A stretch of DNA of 64,000 bases from Stutzerimonas balearica DSM 6083. Its GTDB lineage: Bacteria > Pseudomonadota > Gammaproteobacteria > Pseudomonadales > Pseudomonadaceae. Shown in pieces: positions 31,653-40,631 of this stretch; position 1 is the stretch's first letter; every line of letters starts with the position of its first letter. A program made the translations under genes and the position numbers. Under the pieces are notes generated by a model. The model did no database searches. It was given only the letters and a program-made list of their open reading frames with translations, and was not told where the DNA came from. Where the stretch lies: positions 3,943,501 through 4,007,500 of the forward strand of contig NZ_CP007511.1 of NCBI RefSeq assembly GCF_000818015.1, given 5' to 3'.

Positions 31653-33848
31653 TTAGTGCCCGAGCGCCTCGGCCGCCGCCGGCAGCAGCGCTTCCAGATC
31701 CTGCGCCCGCAACGGCCGGGCGAGGAAATAGCCCTGCGCACAATCGCAGCCCTGCTCACGCAGGAAATCGAGCTGCTCGCCATGCTCGACCCCTTCGGCG
31801 ATCACCTGCAACCCGAGGCTCTGGCCGAGCCCGATGATCGCCCGGCTGAGCACCACGGCATCGGCATCGCCCGGCGCGCCGGCGATGAAGCTGCGATCGA
31901 CCTTGAGGATATGCAGCGGAAAGCGCTTGAGGTAGCCGAGCGAGGAATAGCCCGTACCGAAATCGTCCAGCGCCAGGCGCACGCCGAGTTCGGCGGCGTG
32001 GCGCAGGTTGCGCTGTACCAGCTCGCTGTCCTGCATCAGCAGCGTTTCGGTGATCTCCAGCACCAGCGAACCGGGATCGGCACCGGTCTCGGCCAGGACG
32101 CTGTTGAGCATGGCGCAGAAGTCGCACTGCTGCAGCTGGCGGATCGACAGGTTGACCGCGCAGTGCAGCGCCGCACGCCCTTCTTCCTGCCAGCGCCGCA
32201 ACTGGCGGCAGGCCTGACGCAGGACCCAGTGGCCGACGCGAACGATCTCGCGCGATTCCTCCAGCGCCGCGATGAACTCCGACGGCGGCACCAGCACACC
32301 ATCATGTTCCCAGCGCAGCAGGGCTTCGGCCCCGACCAACTGCGGTGCGGTCGCGCCAATGGCCCAGACGGGCTGGTAGTGCAGGACGAACTCGTTGCGT
32401 GCGAGCGCCTGGGCGAGCGCGCTTTCCAGCTCCAGCTGGCGGGTCGCGACGACCTGCAGGCTGTCGGAAAACAAGGCGAACTGGTCCTTGCCCGCCAACT
32501 TCGCGCGATACAGGGCCAGGTCGGCCGCCTGCAGCGCATCGAGCGGCTGGCCGTCGCGCATCAGCGGGGCAATGCCGATGCTGGCACTGACCGAGAGCGT
32601 ACGCTCGCCCAGCTGCAACGGTTGGCGCAGCGCCGTGAGCATGCGCTGGGCGACCCGCTCGGCATCGGCGGCGCAGGCCAGGTCGCCCAGCAGCGCAACG
32701 AACTCGTCGCCGCCGAAGCGGGCCAGATGATCCCCGGCACGCAGACAGGATGCCAGCCGCTGCGCGACGATCACCAGCACCTGATCACCGGCGTTATGGC
32801 CGAGGCTGTCGTTGATCAGCTTGAAGCGATCCAGGTCGATGAACAGCAGCGCCGACTCGCGGCTGCGCGGCCGCCGCCGCACCGCCTGCAACAGCTCCTC
32901 GAGATGCAACCGATTGGCCAGGCCGGTCAGCGCATCGTGGCGCGCGGCATGCCGCAGCCCCGCCTCGGCGGCCTTGCGCGCGCTGATGTCGGTCTGCGAG
33001 CCGGCCAGATGCCAGCCACCGAGCGGATCGCGCTCGGCCACGCCGCGCACCAGCACCCAGAGATAGCTGTCGTCCCAGCTGCGGATGCGGTATTCCTGCG
33101 CCAGCGAGGTGGTTTCGCCATTGAGGTGGCGGCTGATGGATTCGCGCAGCACGGGCAGGTCGTCCGGGTGGACCCGCTCGAACCAGTCACGGCTGTTGCC
33201 CGCGCCGAGGGGCGCGAGGCCGAGCATCTGCGTCCAGCGCTCGGAGACGTAGAGCCGGTCTGACTCCACGTTCCAGTCCCAGATCCCATCTTCGGTGCCG
33301 CGCAAGGCGCGCGCCAGGCGCGCCTCGCTGTCCTCCAGCGCCTGCCGTTCGGCGGCGACATAGGTGTCGATCGCCAGGATCATGTCGAAGAAGACGATCT
33401 TCAGCAGGCTGTCGAACAGCGCCACCTGCTCGCTCTCGCCGAGAATCTGGCCGAGCATGTGCGACAGGTAGAGGCGATAGGCGCCCAGGTACCACTCCAG
33501 GTCGATACCGGCCCGTTCGTGCAACAGCCCGACCAGCAGACGGTCGCGCACGTAGTCTCGGTCATAGGGGCCGGCCAGCAGGCGCCGGTAATACTGGGTC
33601 TGGCTGTGTTTGAGACGCTCGATGCTGCCTTGCGGGCCGAGCAATGCGGAGGCTTCGGTGAACTGCGCGAGGTGATCGTAGAGTCGCTCGACGAACGCCG
33701 CCTGACCGCGATCCAGGGCCGGGTCGGCAGCCGCCTGGTTGAGCCTCGCCCGATCGGCTGCACGCCATTGCAGGAACCGCTTGCGTATGAGGATGCGGTC
33801 GAGATCGAGGCCGACGCGCTGCAGCACCACCGATAGCTGGTCTTCCAT
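31653..33848 (-). CDS. globin-coupled sensor with PAS, GGDEF and EAL domains (cyclic-di-GMP enzyme)
   Basis: 731 residues from ATG 33848 (AGGGGAAG upstream). Residues about 5-165 resemble the sensor globin of globin-coupled sensors: VGLLHERAGIDLEWYLGAYRLYL contains a His (110) in the place of the proximal haem ligand. A PAS domain follows (about 175-290). GGDEF is intact (379-383), with an RxxD inhibitory site five residues before it (370-373). EAL is intact (GAEALLRWE, 508-510; later DDFGTGYSSLGYLK). The protein should sense O2 or NO through haem and make or degrade cyclic di-GMP; which activity dominates cannot be read. There are no membrane segments. A hemerythrin gene lies upstream on the same strand. 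Confidence 0.9.
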   Translation of the reverse strand: MEDQLSVVLQRVGLDLDRILIRKRFLQWRAADRARLNQAAADPALDRGQAAFVERLYDHLAQFTEASALLGPQGSIERLKHSQTQYYRRLLAGPYDRDYVRDRLLVGLLHERAGIDLEWYLGAYRLYLSHMLGQILGESEQVALFDSLLKIVFFDMILAIDTYVAAERQALEDSEARLARALRGTEDGIWDWNVESDRLYVSERWTQMLGLAPLGAGNSRDWFERVHPDDLPVLRESISRHLNGETTSLAQEYRIRSWDDSYLWVLVRGVAERDPLGGWHLAGSQTDISARKAAEAGLRHAARHDALTGLANRLHLEELLQAVRRRPRSRESALLFIDLDRFKLINDSLGHNAGDQVLVIVAQRLASCLRAGDHLARFGGDEFVALLGDLACAADAERVAQRMLTALRQPLQLGERTLSVSASIGIAPLMRDGQPLDALQAADLALYRAKLAGKDQFALFSDSLQVVATRQLELESALAQALARNEFVLHYQPVWAIGATAPQLVGAEALLRWEHDGVLVPPSEFIAALEESREIVRVGHWVLRQACRQLRRWQEEGRAALHCAVNLSIRQLQQCDFCAMLNSVLAETGADPGSLVLEITETLLMQDSELVQRNLRHAAELGVRLALDDFGTGYSSLGYLKRFPLHILKVDRSFIAGAPGDADAVVLSRAIIGLGQSLGLQVIAEGVEHGEQLDFLREQGCDCAQGYFLARPLRAQDLEALLPAAAEALGH

Positions 33849-34044
33849 GCTTCCCCTGCTCCAATAGAGTGTGGCTGCCAGGCCAAGGCGACCCGAATGT
33901 CGCGCTGGCGCAACCATCAGCATCCGTCCGCTGGACTGATGGCGAAATGAAGGCAAGGGTGCCAGTGGTGGTGCTGTGGCTCATTGACTCATGTCAGCCA
34001 AGCAGGGGCGTGCGCCGCATCTGGCGGTACACGCCCGGCCTGGC

Positions 34045-34518
34045 TCAGGCGGCCTGGCGGGATGCGAAGTCCTTTTTCAGACGGTTGCGCAGCTCGGCCA
34101 TCTGCTTGCCCAGTTCTTCCAGGCGAGCCGCGTCGAACAGTTCGCGCACGTCGGCAAACATCTCGGACTCCTCTTCCTCGATGTGGTGCTCGAGCAGCTC
34201 CTTGCACACCTTGATCCGGCCGGAGAACTCGACGCTGCCCGGATCGGTCTTCTTCAGGTCAGGCAGCACCAGCGAGTCCACCGCGCGATGCTCTTCCTTG
34301 GCTTCGTGATACATCTTCAGCTCGTCCTTGCCGCCGGCTTCCTTGAAGGCGGGATACAGCACCTGCTCCTCGAGCTGGGTATGGATGGTGACCTCCATTT
34401 CCAGCTTCTGCAGCAGTTCGGTGCGCGTCTTGACCGCACGCTCGGTGGACTCGGTCAGGCGCGTCAGGATGTCCTTGAGGCGTTCGTGATCCTCGATCAG
34501 CAGGTCAACGGCATTCAT
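34045..34518 (-). CDS. hemerythrin HHE cation-binding domain protein
   Basis: 157 residues from ATG 34518, with GGAGGATAAG just upstream. The four-helix HHE pattern is present: LLIEDHERLKDIL, then VTIHTQLEEQVLYPAF, YHEAKEEHRAVDSLV and LLEHHIEEEESEMFADV, supplying the His and Glu residues for a di-iron site. Bacterial hemerythrin-like proteins bind O2, or protect from or sense NO and iron stress. It lies 196 bp upstream of the globin-coupled sensor gene on the same strand, which makes a shared gas or redox theme plausible. Confidence 0.9.
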   Translation of the reverse strand: MNAVDLLIEDHERLKDILTRLTESTERAVKTRTELLQKLEMEVTIHTQLEEQVLYPAFKEAGGKDELKMYHEAKEEHRAVDSLVLPDLKKTDPGSVEFSGRIKVCKELLEHHIEEEESEMFADVRELFDAARLEELGKQMAELRNRLKKDFASRQAA

Positions 34519-34576
34519 CTTCTTATCCTCCAGGCTGTTCACTAGGCCCGGGGACACCCGCCCCCGGGCCGCGCCA

Positions 34577-34855
34577 TCAGGCGTACTCGTAGGTCGGCAG
34601 GCCGGTACGGCTCTGGCTCTGCAGGTGGGCGACGGCTGGGGACATTCCGGCTTCCAATGCCAGGTCTCGGCGAATCGAGCTCACCAGCCACTGCATCTGC
34701 GTGGTGGACAGCGTCTGGCCTCGCGATACGGCGCGCTTGGCGATCACTCGATCGTCATTGCTCAGCGTCAGCAGCAGCCCACCGTCCGGGCGCGCAGTGG
34801 TCGAGACATCGAACTCGGGAAAGGCGGCAGTGAGAAATTGCTGTGCAGCGGTCAT
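34577..34855 (-). CDS. DUF3509 family protein
   Basis: 92 residues from ATG 34855 (CCGGAG upstream). The sequence AAQQFLTAAFPEFDVSTTARPDGGLLLTLSNDD, followed by RAVSRGQTLSTTQMQWLVSSIRRDLALEAG, matches the small Pseudomonas-restricted DUF3509 family. It has no signal peptide and no known function. It is followed after 58 bp by the hemerythrin gene on the same strand. Confidence 0.85.
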   Translation of the reverse strand: MTAAQQFLTAAFPEFDVSTTARPDGGLLLTLSNDDRVIAKRAVSRGQTLSTTQMQWLVSSIRRDLALEAGMSPAVAHLQSQSRTGLPTYEYA

Positions 34856-35026
34856 TGTTGTGTACTCCGGTTGGTTTCCAGCACGGGAGCACAGAGCAGC
34901 GATCATGCCAGCCTGACGCTTTAAAACTTTCCCTTATTTTTCAAGTATTTAGCAAATTGTCACTGAATACGTGACATTGCATTACGCAAGATGTCCGGGC
35001 AAACGGCATGCAAACTGCGGGGTGGT

Positions 35027-35653
35027 TCACACTTCCCGACGCCATACGCTGGCGAGCCAGGGCTGCTGTTCACGCGGCAACCCGGCCGGTCGGTAATAGT
35101 GTTCCAGGGCCAGGAAGCCGGCATCTTCGACCAGGCTGCGCCAGCGTGGCCAGTCGTACCAGACGCCGTAGCGATCGCCCTGCCAGCCCTCCTCGTTGCC
35201 CCCACGCGGGTTCGAGCAAAACAGCACGCCACCCGGACGCAGCGTCGCGTACAGCTGACCAAGCACCTGCGGCAGGGCCTGGCTCGGCACATGGAACAGC
35301 ACCGCGTTGGCGAACACCCCATCGAAGCGCCCCTCGGGCAGATCAAGCTGCAGGAGATTCTGCTGCCAGACTTCGCAGCCGGAGTCCCGCCGCGCCATCT
35401 CGACGAACGGCTCGGCCGCGTCGAGACCGACCGCCTCATGCCCCAGCGCCGTGAACGTCTTCAGGTCGCGCCCCGGGCCACAGCCCAGATCGAGAATACT
35501 CAAGCGCCGATCGGCGGGCAGATGACGCAGCAGTGCCTGAATGTTCTGGCTGACATCATGGTCGCGGGTGCCTTCACGAAAAGTTTCCGCGTTGCTTCGG
35601 TAGTGCTCCAGCGTGCGCTGTGCCACGCCAATCCAGGGGTCGTTCGAACTCAC
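35027..35653 (-). CDS. class I SAM-dependent methyltransferase
   Basis: 208 residues. The SAM-binding motif I, ILDLGCGPGRDL (about 53-64), is followed by the acidic loop GLDAAEPFVEMARR and motif LPEGRFDGVFANAVLFHVP. This is the Methyltransf_11/25 type acting on a small molecule or unknown substrate. The N-terminus (TLEHYRSNAETFREGTRDHDVSQNI) is typical of a subgroup common in Pseudomonas. It is soluble and monocistronic. It is divergent from a single-domain response regulator gene. Confidence 0.88.
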   Translation of the reverse strand: MSSNDPWIGVAQRTLEHYRSNAETFREGTRDHDVSQNIQALLRHLPADRRLSILDLGCGPGRDLKTFTALGHEAVGLDAAEPFVEMARRDSGCEVWQQNLLQLDLPEGRFDGVFANAVLFHVPSQALPQVLGQLYATLRPGGVLFCSNPRGGNEEGWQGDRYGVWYDWPRWRSLVEDAGFLALEHYYRPAGLPREQQPWLASVWRREV

Positions 35654-35890
35654 GAAGGCCTCCGTCGAGGGAATGGGCTACCAACAGTACATTAGTAGCA
35701 GCCTGCCAGCCTTTGATTCCCTCTGTCACATGGACGTTGCATACTGACCGACATCCTGTCCTGGCCGAACTGGCAAGGGTCTTGCGTGTACCGCCCGGCC
35801 GGGTCGCTGAACTTGCTCGCTGCGAAGAGGCCCAACTGTTGCTGGCATGCCCGCCGTTCGCTAACCCTGCTCGAAGTTCGAGAAACGCCC

Positions 35891-36298
35891 ATGGCAGTTA
35901 TGAACTCAACCTCCTCCAAAGTCGTGCTGCTCGTCGAAGATGAGCCGCACATTCTCTGCCTGCTTTCCGATTACCTGGCCAGCGAGGGTTATCAGGTCAT
36001 CGAGGCCGACTGCGCCAACCGGGCGTTCGAGATTCTCGCCAGCAAGCCGCATCTCGATCTGCTGGTGACCGATTTCCGGCTGCCGGGCGGCGTGTCGGGG
36101 GTGGCGATTGCCGAGCCGGCGTTGAAGCTGCGCCCGGAAATGAAGGTGATCTTCATCAGCGGCTATCCAATCGAGATCTACGAAACCGGCAGCCCGATCG
36201 CGCGCACCGCACCGGTGCTGGCCAAGCCCTTCTCACTGGATTCGCTGCGCAGCCAGATCCAGCAGCTGATGGGCAACGGCGACGCAGCCGCGCACTAG
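35891..36298 (+). CDS. single-domain response regulator (receiver only)
   Basis: 135 residues from ATG 35891; a second ATG three codons later (MNSTSS) is equally possible and no strong ribosome site decides. It is a lone receiver domain: LLVEDEPHILC with the acidic pocket, phospho-acceptor Asp61 in LLVTDFRLPGG, and Lys in VLAKPFSLDSL. There is no output domain, so it should act as a phosphate sink or by protein-protein contact. No kinase gene is adjacent; the hybrid kinases at the start of the window are 29 kb away. Confidence 0.87.
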   Translation: MAVMNSTSSKVVLLVEDEPHILCLLSDYLASEGYQVIEADCANRAFEILASKPHLDLLVTDFRLPGGVSGVAIAEPALKLRPEMKVIFISGYPIEIYETGSPIARTAPVLAKPFSLDSLRSQIQQLMGNGDAAAH

Positions 36299-36352
36299 CT
36301 GCCACGCTGCGGCAGCCGCGGCAGCCGCGGCCGGCACGGTCAACGGTTTCCG

Positions 36353-36390
36353 AAAAAAAGAAGGCCCGCATCGAGCGGGCCTTCCTTTTA
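36353..36390. terminator. bidirectional terminator between the response regulator and fba
   Basis: AAGGCCCGC-ATCGA-GCGGGCCTT. On the minus strand it is followed by TTCTTTTTTT and should end fba transcription; on the plus strand it is followed by CCTTTTAT and should end the response-regulator transcript. Confidence 0.9.
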
Positions 36391-36401
36391 TCCTCTGCGA
36401 C

Positions 36402-37466
36402 TCAGTTGACCTTGGGGTCAAGCTCGCCGCTGGCGTAACGCTGGAACATGCCTTCGAGGGAGATCGGCTTGATCTTCGAGGCATTGCCGGCGGTGCCGAA
36501 CGCTTCGTAGCGGGCGATACAGATGTCGCGCATGGCGGCAACGGTCTTGGCCAGGTACTTGCGCGGGTCGAATTCGCTGGGGTTCTTCGCCAGGAATTCG
36601 CGGATCGCGCCGGTGGAGGCCAGACGCAGGTCGGTGTCGATGTTGACCTTGCGCACGCCGTACTTGATGCCCTCGACGATCTCTTCGACCGGCACGCCGT
36701 AGGTCTCGCCGATCTCGCCGCCGAATTCATTGATGACTTTCAGCCACTCCTGCGGCACCGAGGAGGAACCGTGCATCACCAGATGGGTGTCCGGGATGCG
36801 CGCATGGATTTCCTTGATGCGCTGGATCGACAGCGTGTCGCCGGTCGGCGGCTTGGTGAACTTGTAGGCGCCGTGGCTGGTGCCGATGGCGATGGCCAGC
36901 GCGTCGACCTTGGTCTTGGCAACGAAGTCGGCAGCCTCTTCCGGATCGGTCAGCAGCTGGCTGTGATCGAGCACGCCCTCGGCGCCAACGCCGTCTTCCT
37001 CACCGGCCATACCGGTTTCCAGGCTGCCCAGGCAGCCCAGCTCGCCCTCGACGGAGACGCCGCAGGCATGCGCGAAAGCCACGGTCTGCTGGGTCACGCG
37101 CACGTTGTACTCGTAATCGGCCGGGGTCTTGCCGTCTTCGCGCAGCGAACCGTCCATCATCACCGAGGAGAAACCGAGCTGGATCGAACGCTGACAGACG
37201 TCCGGGCTGGTGCCGTGATCCTGGTGCATGCACACCGGGATGTGCGGAAATTCTTCGATCGCCGCCAGGATGAGGTGGCGCAGGAACGGCGCGCCAGCGT
37301 ATTTGCGGGCACCGGCCGAAGCCTGGACGATCACCGGGGAATCGGTCTTGTCGGCCGCTTCCATGATGGCGCGCATCTGCTCGAGGTTGTTGACGTTGAA
37401 GGCCGGCACGCCGTAGCCGAACTCGGCGGCGTGGTCGAGCATCTGGCGCATGCTGATGAGTGCCAT
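36402..37466 (-). CDS. fba: fructose-bisphosphate aldolase, class II
   Basis: 354 residues from ATG 37466 (AAAGGAAACC upstream). It is the class II zinc aldolase of the Calvin-cycle subtype: [18 protein letters not shown], the metal-ligand region [39 protein letters not shown] and [13 protein letters not shown]. It interconverts fructose 1,6-bisphosphate with DHAP and glyceraldehyde 3-phosphate in gluconeogenesis. In pseudomonads that lack phosphofructokinase it works mainly in the anabolic direction. It is the distal member of a minus-strand tkt-epd-pgk-fba block; two small lipoprotein genes lie between pgk and fba. Confidence 0.98.
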   Translation of the reverse strand: MALISMRQMLDHAAEFGYGVPAFNVNNLEQMRAIMEAADKTDSPVIVQASAGARKYAGAPFLRHLILAAIEEFPHIPVCMHQDHGTSPDVCQRSIQLGFSSVMMDGSLREDGKTPADYEYNVRVTQQTVAFAHACGVSVEGELGCLGSLETGMAGEEDGVGAEGVLDHSQLLTDPEEAADFVAKTKVDALAIAIGTSHGAYKFTKPPTGDTLSIQRIKEIHARIPDTHLVMHGSSSVPQEWLKVINEFGGEIGETYGVPVEEIVEGIKYGVRKVNIDTDLRLASTGAIREFLAKNPSEFDPRKYLAKTVAAMRDICIARYEAFGTAGNASKIKPISLEGMFQRYASGELDPKVN

Positions 37467-37612
37467 GGTTTCCTTTCTCCCGGTTTGGGGGTCGTTTGAT
37501 CGTGTAAAGCCTGCCGCAGCGGCCAACGCTGTTCAAGCGCAGCAGATGCGGCGCGGCATTGTAGTGGCGGCGCCGAGAAATGCCAGACGCGCGCCAAGTG
37601 TTCGCGGCCTCG

Positions 37613-37945
37613 CTAGAAATTGATCAGCGAAGCACTGCAGCCTTGGGCGAGCAGCTTGTCATCGGCCATGCGGTACACCAGCGCGGTGCTGCCCTTGTCA
37701 TGAAAGCCGATCACGCCGTCGCTATAGAAAGTCCCGAGCGTGGCAGGTTCCTTGCGCAGGCGGTATACCGTGCCGCTGTCGCCGACCCGCAAGTCGACGG
37801 CGCTGTGGGCCTTGTCCGCATAGCGCCAGGCGATGTGCTCGCCCCCTTGGCACTTCCAGCGTACGAAGGGCGCATCCGGCCCGGACTGCCAGTGCGCGCA
37901 GGCGCTCAGCAGCAGCGCCAGGCCGATCGACAACAGTGCTTTCAT
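37613..37945 (-). CDS. MliC-like lipoprotein (C-type lysozyme inhibitor fold)
   Basis: 110 residues from ATG 37945 (AGGGGAGCG upstream). A lipobox (LLLSAC, Cys16) is followed by a single domain beginning VRWKCQGGEHIAWRY and containing TVYRLRKEPATLGTFYSDGVIGFHDKGSTALVYR. It has two further Cys positions, one at the N-terminal WKC and one at the C-terminal QGC, that could form the MliC disulfide. Family members are envelope lipoproteins that inhibit c-type lysozymes. It lies between fba and a second small lipoprotein gene on the same strand. The family call is good; inhibitory activity is inferred. Confidence 0.8.
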   Translation of the reverse strand: MKALLSIGLALLLSACAHWQSGPDAPFVRWKCQGGEHIAWRYADKAHSAVDLRVGDSGTVYRLRKEPATLGTFYSDGVIGFHDKGSTALVYRMADDKLLAQGCSASLINF

Positions 37946-37963
37946 GGCGCTCCCCTGCGGCAC

Positions 37964-38155
37964 TCAACAATCCTGCGCGTCATCGACTATCGGCGCGGTC
38001 GGGTCGCCGGTGCTCTGCATCTCCAGGCGCTGGCTATCCTGCACGGTCGGGCTGCTGGCCGGTGGTGGGTCAATGACCTCGCAGGCCGAACCGGGCGCGC
38101 CGCTGGCACAGCCGGCCAGCGCCAGAACAGATACGGTGACTAGAGCGAAACGCAT
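37964..38155 (-). CDS. small lipoprotein, 63 residues
   Basis: A signal sequence ends in a lipobox (LALAGC, Cys16). The mature part of about 47 residues is Pro/Asp-rich, with two further Cys (GSACEVIDPPP and the last residue, DAQDC) that might form a disulfide. No known domain. It lies 18 bp upstream of the MliC-like gene and 115 bp after pgk on the same strand. Likely real, function unknown. Confidence 0.7.
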   Translation of the reverse strand: MRFALVTVSVLALAGCASGAPGSACEVIDPPPASSPTVQDSQRLEMQSTGDPTAPIVDDAQDC

Positions 38156-38270
38156 GGACCATCCCCTTTTCCTGGTGCGCGACTAAGCAACTGACCACAT
38201 CGCCCGCCCAGGGTTGCCAGCGTTTCGCCTGCACCGACCCTCACGCGGGAGCGCAGCCCCCGCATGCCGA

Positions 38271-39431
38271 TCACTTGGCGCGCTGCTCCAGCACCTCGAC
38301 CGCCGGCAGGACCTTGCCTTCGACGAACTCGAGGAAGGCACCGCCGCCAGTGGAAATATAGGAGATCTGCTCGGCCACGCCGTACTTGTCGATCGCCGCC
38401 AGGGTGTCGCCGCCGCCAGCGATGGAGAACGCCGGGCTCTGGGCGATGGCCTGGGCCAGCACCTGGGTGCCGTTGCCGAACTGGTCGAACTCGAATACGC
38501 CGACCGGGCCGTTCCAGAGGATGGTCTGCGAGGCCTTGAGCATCTCGGCGAATTGCGCGGCGGTCTTCGGCCCGATGTCGAGAATCATGTCGTCATCGGC
38601 GACTTCGTCGATGCCCTTGACCGTGGCTTCGGCACTCTCGGCAAATTCCTTGGCGACGACCACGTCGACCGGCAGCGGCACGCTGACCTTGGCCGCGATA
38701 GCCTTGGCCGTGTCGAGCAGATCGGCTTCGTGCAGCGACTTGCCGACCTTGTAACCGGCGGCGGCGAGAAAGGTGTTGGCAATGCCGCCGCCGACGATCA
38801 GCTGGTCGCAGATCTGGCTGAGGCTGTTGAGCACATCGAGCTTGGTCGACACCTTGGAGCCGGCAACGATGGCCACCATTGGCCGCTGTGGCTTGTCCAG
38901 CGCCTTGCCCAGCGCGTCCAGCTCGGCCGCCAGCAGCGGGCCGGCGCAGGCGACCTTGGCGAACTTGGCCACGCCATGGGTGGAGCCCTGGGCGCGGTGC
39001 GCGGTGCCGAAGGCGTCCATCACGAAGACATCGCACAGCGCCGCGTACTGCTGCGCCAGTTCATCGGTGTTCTTCTTCTCACCCTTGTTGAAGCGCACGT
39101 TCTCCAGCAGCACCAGCTCGCCCGGCTGGACCTCGACGCCGCCCAGGTAGTCCTTGATCAGCGGCACCTCACGACCGAGCGCCTTGCTCAGGTAGTCGGC
39201 GACCGGCTTGAGGCTGTCTTCCTCGCTGTAGACGCCCTCTTCCGGGCGGCCCAAGTGCGAGCAGACCATCACCGCGGCGCCCTTCTCCAACGCCAGCTTG
39301 ATGGTCGGCAGCGAAGCGAGAATGCGCGCGTCGCTCTTCACCACGCCATCCTTCACCGGCACGTTGAGATCCTCCCGGATCAGCACGCGCTTGCCGGAGA
39401 GGTCGAGGTCGGTCATCTTCAAAACGGTCAT
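38271..39431 (-). CDS. pgk: phosphoglycerate kinase
   Basis: 386 residues, standard length for bacterial PGK. Conserved blocks: [16 protein letters not shown] near the N-terminus, [63 protein letters not shown] and the C-terminal [13 protein letters not shown], then [16 protein letters not shown]. It catalyses 1,3-bisphosphoglycerate + ADP to 3-phosphoglycerate + ATP. It lies 47 bp after epd on the same strand, the usual order in pseudomonads. Confidence 0.98.
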   Translation of the reverse strand: MTVLKMTDLDLSGKRVLIREDLNVPVKDGVVKSDARILASLPTIKLALEKGAAVMVCSHLGRPEEGVYSEEDSLKPVADYLSKALGREVPLIKDYLGGVEVQPGELVLLENVRFNKGEKKNTDELAQQYAALCDVFVMDAFGTAHRAQGSTHGVAKFAKVACAGPLLAAELDALGKALDKPQRPMVAIVAGSKVSTKLDVLNSLSQICDQLIVGGGIANTFLAAAGYKVGKSLHEADLLDTAKAIAAKVSVPLPVDVVVAKEFAESAEATVKGIDEVADDDMILDIGPKTAAQFAEMLKASQTILWNGPVGVFEFDQFGNGTQVLAQAIAQSPAFSIAGGGDTLAAIDKYGVAEQISYISTGGGAFLEFVEGKVLPAVEVLEQRAK

Positions 39432-39478
39432 GTCGATCTTCCTTAAGTTCGAAGCAGCAGTGTCTCAAGCGCGGCCCG

Positions 39479-40525
39479 TCAGGCTCCGTGGGCGACGCGC
39501 AGATAGTGTTCGGTGACGTCGAGCATGCGGTTGGCGAAGCCCCACTCGTTGTCGAACCAGGCCAGCAGGTTCACCAGGCGCGGCCCGGAGGCACGCGTCA
39601 GGCTGCCGTCGACGATCGCCGAATGCGGATCGTGGTTGAAATCGCAACTGGCATGCGGCAGCTCGGTATAGGCCAGCAATCCCTTTAGCGGGCCGCTTTC
39701 GGCCGCCTCGCGCAGCACCCGGTTGATCGTCTGCGCGTCGGTATCCCGAGCGGTCTGCAGCGTGATGTCCAGGCAGGAGACGTTTACCGTCGGCACCCGC
39801 ACCGCTTTGGCCTGGATCCGCCCGGAGAGTTCCGGCAGAAGGCGCTCGATGCCGCGTGCCAGCCCGGTGGACACCGGTATCACCGACTGGAACGCCGAAC
39901 GTGTACGCCGCAGGTCGTCGTGGTGGTAGGCGTCGATGACCGGCTGATCGTTCATCGCCGAGTGGATGGTGGTGATCGAGGCGTACTCGATGCCCACCGC
40001 ATCGTTGAGCAGCTTGAGCACCGGCACACTGCAGTTGGTGGTGCAGGAGGCGTTGGAGACCAGCCGTTCGGTGCCGCGGAGCTGCCCCTGATTGATGCCC
40101 ATCACCACCGTGGCATCGACGTCGGCGGCGCTGGCCATCGGCTGCGAGAACAGCACGCGCGGCGCACCGGCGGCAAGAAAGCGCTCGCCACCGGCACGGG
40201 TGTTGTAGGCACCCGAACATTCGAGCACCAGGTCGACGCCGAGCGCCCGCCAGTCGATGGCCTCCGGCGTCGACTCGCGCAGCACCTTCACGCAGTCGCC
40301 ATTGAGATGCAGGCAATCGCCTGCCACACCGACCTCGCCGGGGAAGCGACCATGGGTGGAGTCGAAGCGGGTGAGGTACTCCACACTGGCCATGTCGGCC
40401 AGGTCGTTGAGGGCAACGAACTGGAAGTCGGACGCCGCGCCGCGCTCGTAGAAGGCACGCAACACACAGCGGCCGATGCGGCCGTAGCCGTTGAGGGCGA
40501 CGCGGTAGGGACGGGCGTTGGCCAT
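39479..40525 (-). CDS. epd: D-erythrose-4-phosphate dehydrogenase
   Basis: 348 residues from ATG 40525. GAPDH superfamily: NAD-binding NGYGRIGRCVLRAFYERG, catalytic Cys in SNASCTTNCSVPVLK, substrate region VPVSTGLARGIERLLPEL and C-terminal AWFDNEWGFANRMLDV. The Epd subtype is indicated by the position between tkt and pgk and by the sequence NSAMNDQPVIDAYHHDDLRRTRSAFQS-like segment (SAMNDQPVIDAYHHDDL). Epd oxidises erythrose 4-phosphate toward pyridoxal phosphate synthesis; some homologues also act as GAPDH. A pair of hairpin repeats separates it from tkt upstream. Confidence 0.94.
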   Translation of the reverse strand: MANARPYRVALNGYGRIGRCVLRAFYERGAASDFQFVALNDLADMASVEYLTRFDSTHGRFPGEVGVAGDCLHLNGDCVKVLRESTPEAIDWRALGVDLVLECSGAYNTRAGGERFLAAGAPRVLFSQPMASAADVDATVVMGINQGQLRGTERLVSNASCTTNCSVPVLKLLNDAVGIEYASITTIHSAMNDQPVIDAYHHDDLRRTRSAFQSVIPVSTGLARGIERLLPELSGRIQAKAVRVPTVNVSCLDITLQTARDTDAQTINRVLREAAESGPLKGLLAYTELPHASCDFNHDPHSAIVDGSLTRASGPRLVNLLAWFDNEWGFANRMLDVTEHYLRVAHGA

Positions 40526-40544
40526 GGGAGTCGTCGATCCTGGC

Positions 40545-40574
40545 GGTGGAAAACCGCTGCGCGGGTTTTCCACC
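40545..40574. repeat. dispersed hairpin repeat (GGTGGAAAA type) between epd and tkt
   Basis: Perfect 11-bp inverted repeat GGTGGAAAACC / GGTTTTCCACC with an eight-base GC loop, followed by CTACG. The core GGTGGAAAA...TTTTCCACC recurs at 59255-59282. Confidence 0.85.
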
Positions 40575-40593
40575 CTACGAAAGGTGGAGTGAC

Positions 40594-40621
40594 GTAGGGT
40601 GGATGACCAGAGTCATCCACC
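40594..40621. repeat. dispersed hairpin repeat (GTAGGGTGGAT type) between epd and tkt
   Basis: GTAGGGTGGATGAC with a perfect ten-base stem GGTGGATGAC / GTCATCCACC and a four-base loop. The same GTAGGGTGGATG core is found at 47616-47627, downstream of metK. Confidence 0.85.
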
Positions 40622-40631
40622 GCGGCTCGAA

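Noticed and set aside
36299..36335. Repeated CGGCAGCCGCGG units after the response regulator as a possible repeat element
   Set aside because: They are short, few and GC-biased by composition; no second locus with the same units was seen.
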